Below are positions 4,961 to 5,578 of a stretch of 5,578 nt of DNA, piece after piece. The translations under genes and the position numbers were made by a program. Each line of letters opens with the position of its first letter. Positions within the stretch are counted from its first letter, which is position 1. This stretch comes from Desulfobacterales bacterium. Lineage in GTDB: Bacteria > Desulfobacterota > Desulfobacteria > Desulfobacterales > JAHIVH01. Where the stretch lies: contig JAGVHJ010000456.1 in assembly GCA_020056645.1 (NCBI GenBank), positions 1 to 5,578 on the forward strand, read 5' to 3'. A model generated the notes under the pieces. That model was given only the letters and a program-made list of their open reading frames with translations, was not told where the DNA came from and did no database searches.

Positions 4961-5578
4961 ATGGAATTTGGAAGTTGCTGGCAGGCGGTGGTGGAGAATG
5001 TCCGCGACGGCCTGATTGTTGTGGATACGAGCGGAAATATTGCTGCGGTGAATCCAGCCATGGAGCGGATGACCGGCTTTTCCGCAAAAGAGCTCGTCGG
5101 CCAGTCCTGCCGTATACTCAATTGCACCGGTTGCAAATATACCGCAGCCACGCCTGGAAAATCCTGGTGTGAACTCTTCAGTGTGGGGAAGGTAAAAAGC
5201 AAGGTGTGCGTCCTCACCAGTAAAAACGGCAGGCCCATTCACGTTCTCAAATCGGCGGTGCTGATGTCCGGGCCGGATGGAGACCCGGTGGGCATCGTCG
5301 AAACCTTGACCGATATCTCCGAAACCTTGAGCCAGAAGGAGGAGATCCTCTATCTCCGGAAAACCCTTTTAATGGATGAAGGGTTTTATGGCATTCTGGG
5401 TCAGAGTCCGCCCATGCAGCGGCTTTTTGATCTGATCGCAAGTGTGGCCAAATCCCAGGCTCCGGTTCTTATCCGGGGGAAAAGCGGCACGGGAAAAGAA
5501 CTGGTGGCCAGGGCCATTCATGAAACAAGTCCCAGAAAAGAGGGCCCCTTTATTAAAGTGAATTGCGCGGCCTTGAAC
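4961..5578 (+). CDS. PAS-domain sigma-54-dependent transcriptional activator, cut by window end
   Basis: 206 codons are visible with no stop; the 3' part lies outside. Residues about 5-120 form a PAS domain (VVENVRDGLIVVDTSGNIAAVNPAMERMTGF), ending in the typical TLTDIS before a linker helix (122-138). The AAA+ domain begins near 145 (GILGQSPPMQRLFDLI) and includes the Walker A loop GKSGTGKE (173-180) and the FIKVNCAAL block (197-205). The sigma-54-contacting GAFTGA loop, Walker B and Fis-type DNA-binding domain are expected beyond the window. The PAS is cysteine-rich (Cys50, 55, 58, 70, 83), suggesting a metal, iron-sulfur or thiol redox sensor. Walker A has Lys174 where Glu is usual. There is no receiver domain, so it senses directly. 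The ATG start has AGG 5 bases upstream; GTG at 4955 is a possible alternative after an in-frame TAG. Its position opposite a sigma-54 promoter makes it the likely activator of the cluster. Confidence 0.9.
   Translation, partial: MEFGSCWQAVVENVRDGLIVVDTSGNIAAVNPAMERMTGFSAKELVGQSCRILNCTGCKYTAATPGKSWCELFSVGKVKSKVCVLTSKNGRPIHVLKSAVLMSGPDGDPVGIVETLTDISETLSQKEEILYLRKTLLMDEGFYGILGQSPPMQRLFDLIASVAKSQAPVLIRGKSGTGKELVARAIHETSPRKEGPFIKVNCAALN

Overview
The window looks like chromosome from a Gram-negative anaerobic or facultatively anaerobic bacterium, most likely in the Desulfobacterota/Deltaproteobacteria. The reasons are an octaheme c-type cytochrome of the tetrathionate-reductase (OTR) family, an outer-membrane protein that resembles the DUF3373 group, abundant periplasmic haem protein and a divergent sigma-54 activator. 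The taxonomic placement is inferred from gene content only.

Layout. Five genes run leftward (minus strand) from about 4712 to 155, tightly packed. In transcription order they are: a DUF3373-like beta-barrel (4712-3051); a small exported protein with a degenerate haem motif (3016-2675); the eight-haem OTR-family cytochrome with a C-terminal membrane anchor (2612-1011); a four-helix di-haem cytochrome b (1014-370), which shares an ATGA stop/start overlap with the OTR gene; and a small cysteine-containing lipoprotein (385-155), which overlaps the cytochrome b gene by 16 bases. A strong 12-bp hairpin (2628-2654) sits between the small exported protein and the OTR gene. Bases 1-154 hold no gene I can support, only two inverted repeats.

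Regulation. The 248-base spacer 4713-4960 is AT-rich and divergent. On the minus strand it carries a textbook sigma-54 promoter, TGGCACA-CCGG-TTGCA (4811-4796), pointed at the five-gene cluster. About 110-160 bases upstream of its expected start site is a cluster of TTAACA repeats, including a perfect 12-bp palindrome. These are in the right place to be enhancer sites. To the right, on the plus strand from 4961, begins a PAS plus AAA+ sigma-54 activator, cut by the window end after 206 codons. Its PAS domain is unusually rich in cysteine.

How it fits together (inference). The PAS sensor would detect a redox or chemical signal, bind the TTAACA sites, and switch on the sigma-54 promoter. The cluster would then make a respiratory module: cytochrome b takes electrons from (mena)quinol and passes them to the membrane-anchored octaheme reductase. 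The porin would admit the oxidised substrate across the outer membrane, with the small exported protein and the lipoprotein as accessory parts. The substrate cannot be read from the sequence. The known OTR reduces tetrathionate, nitrite and hydroxylamine in vitro.
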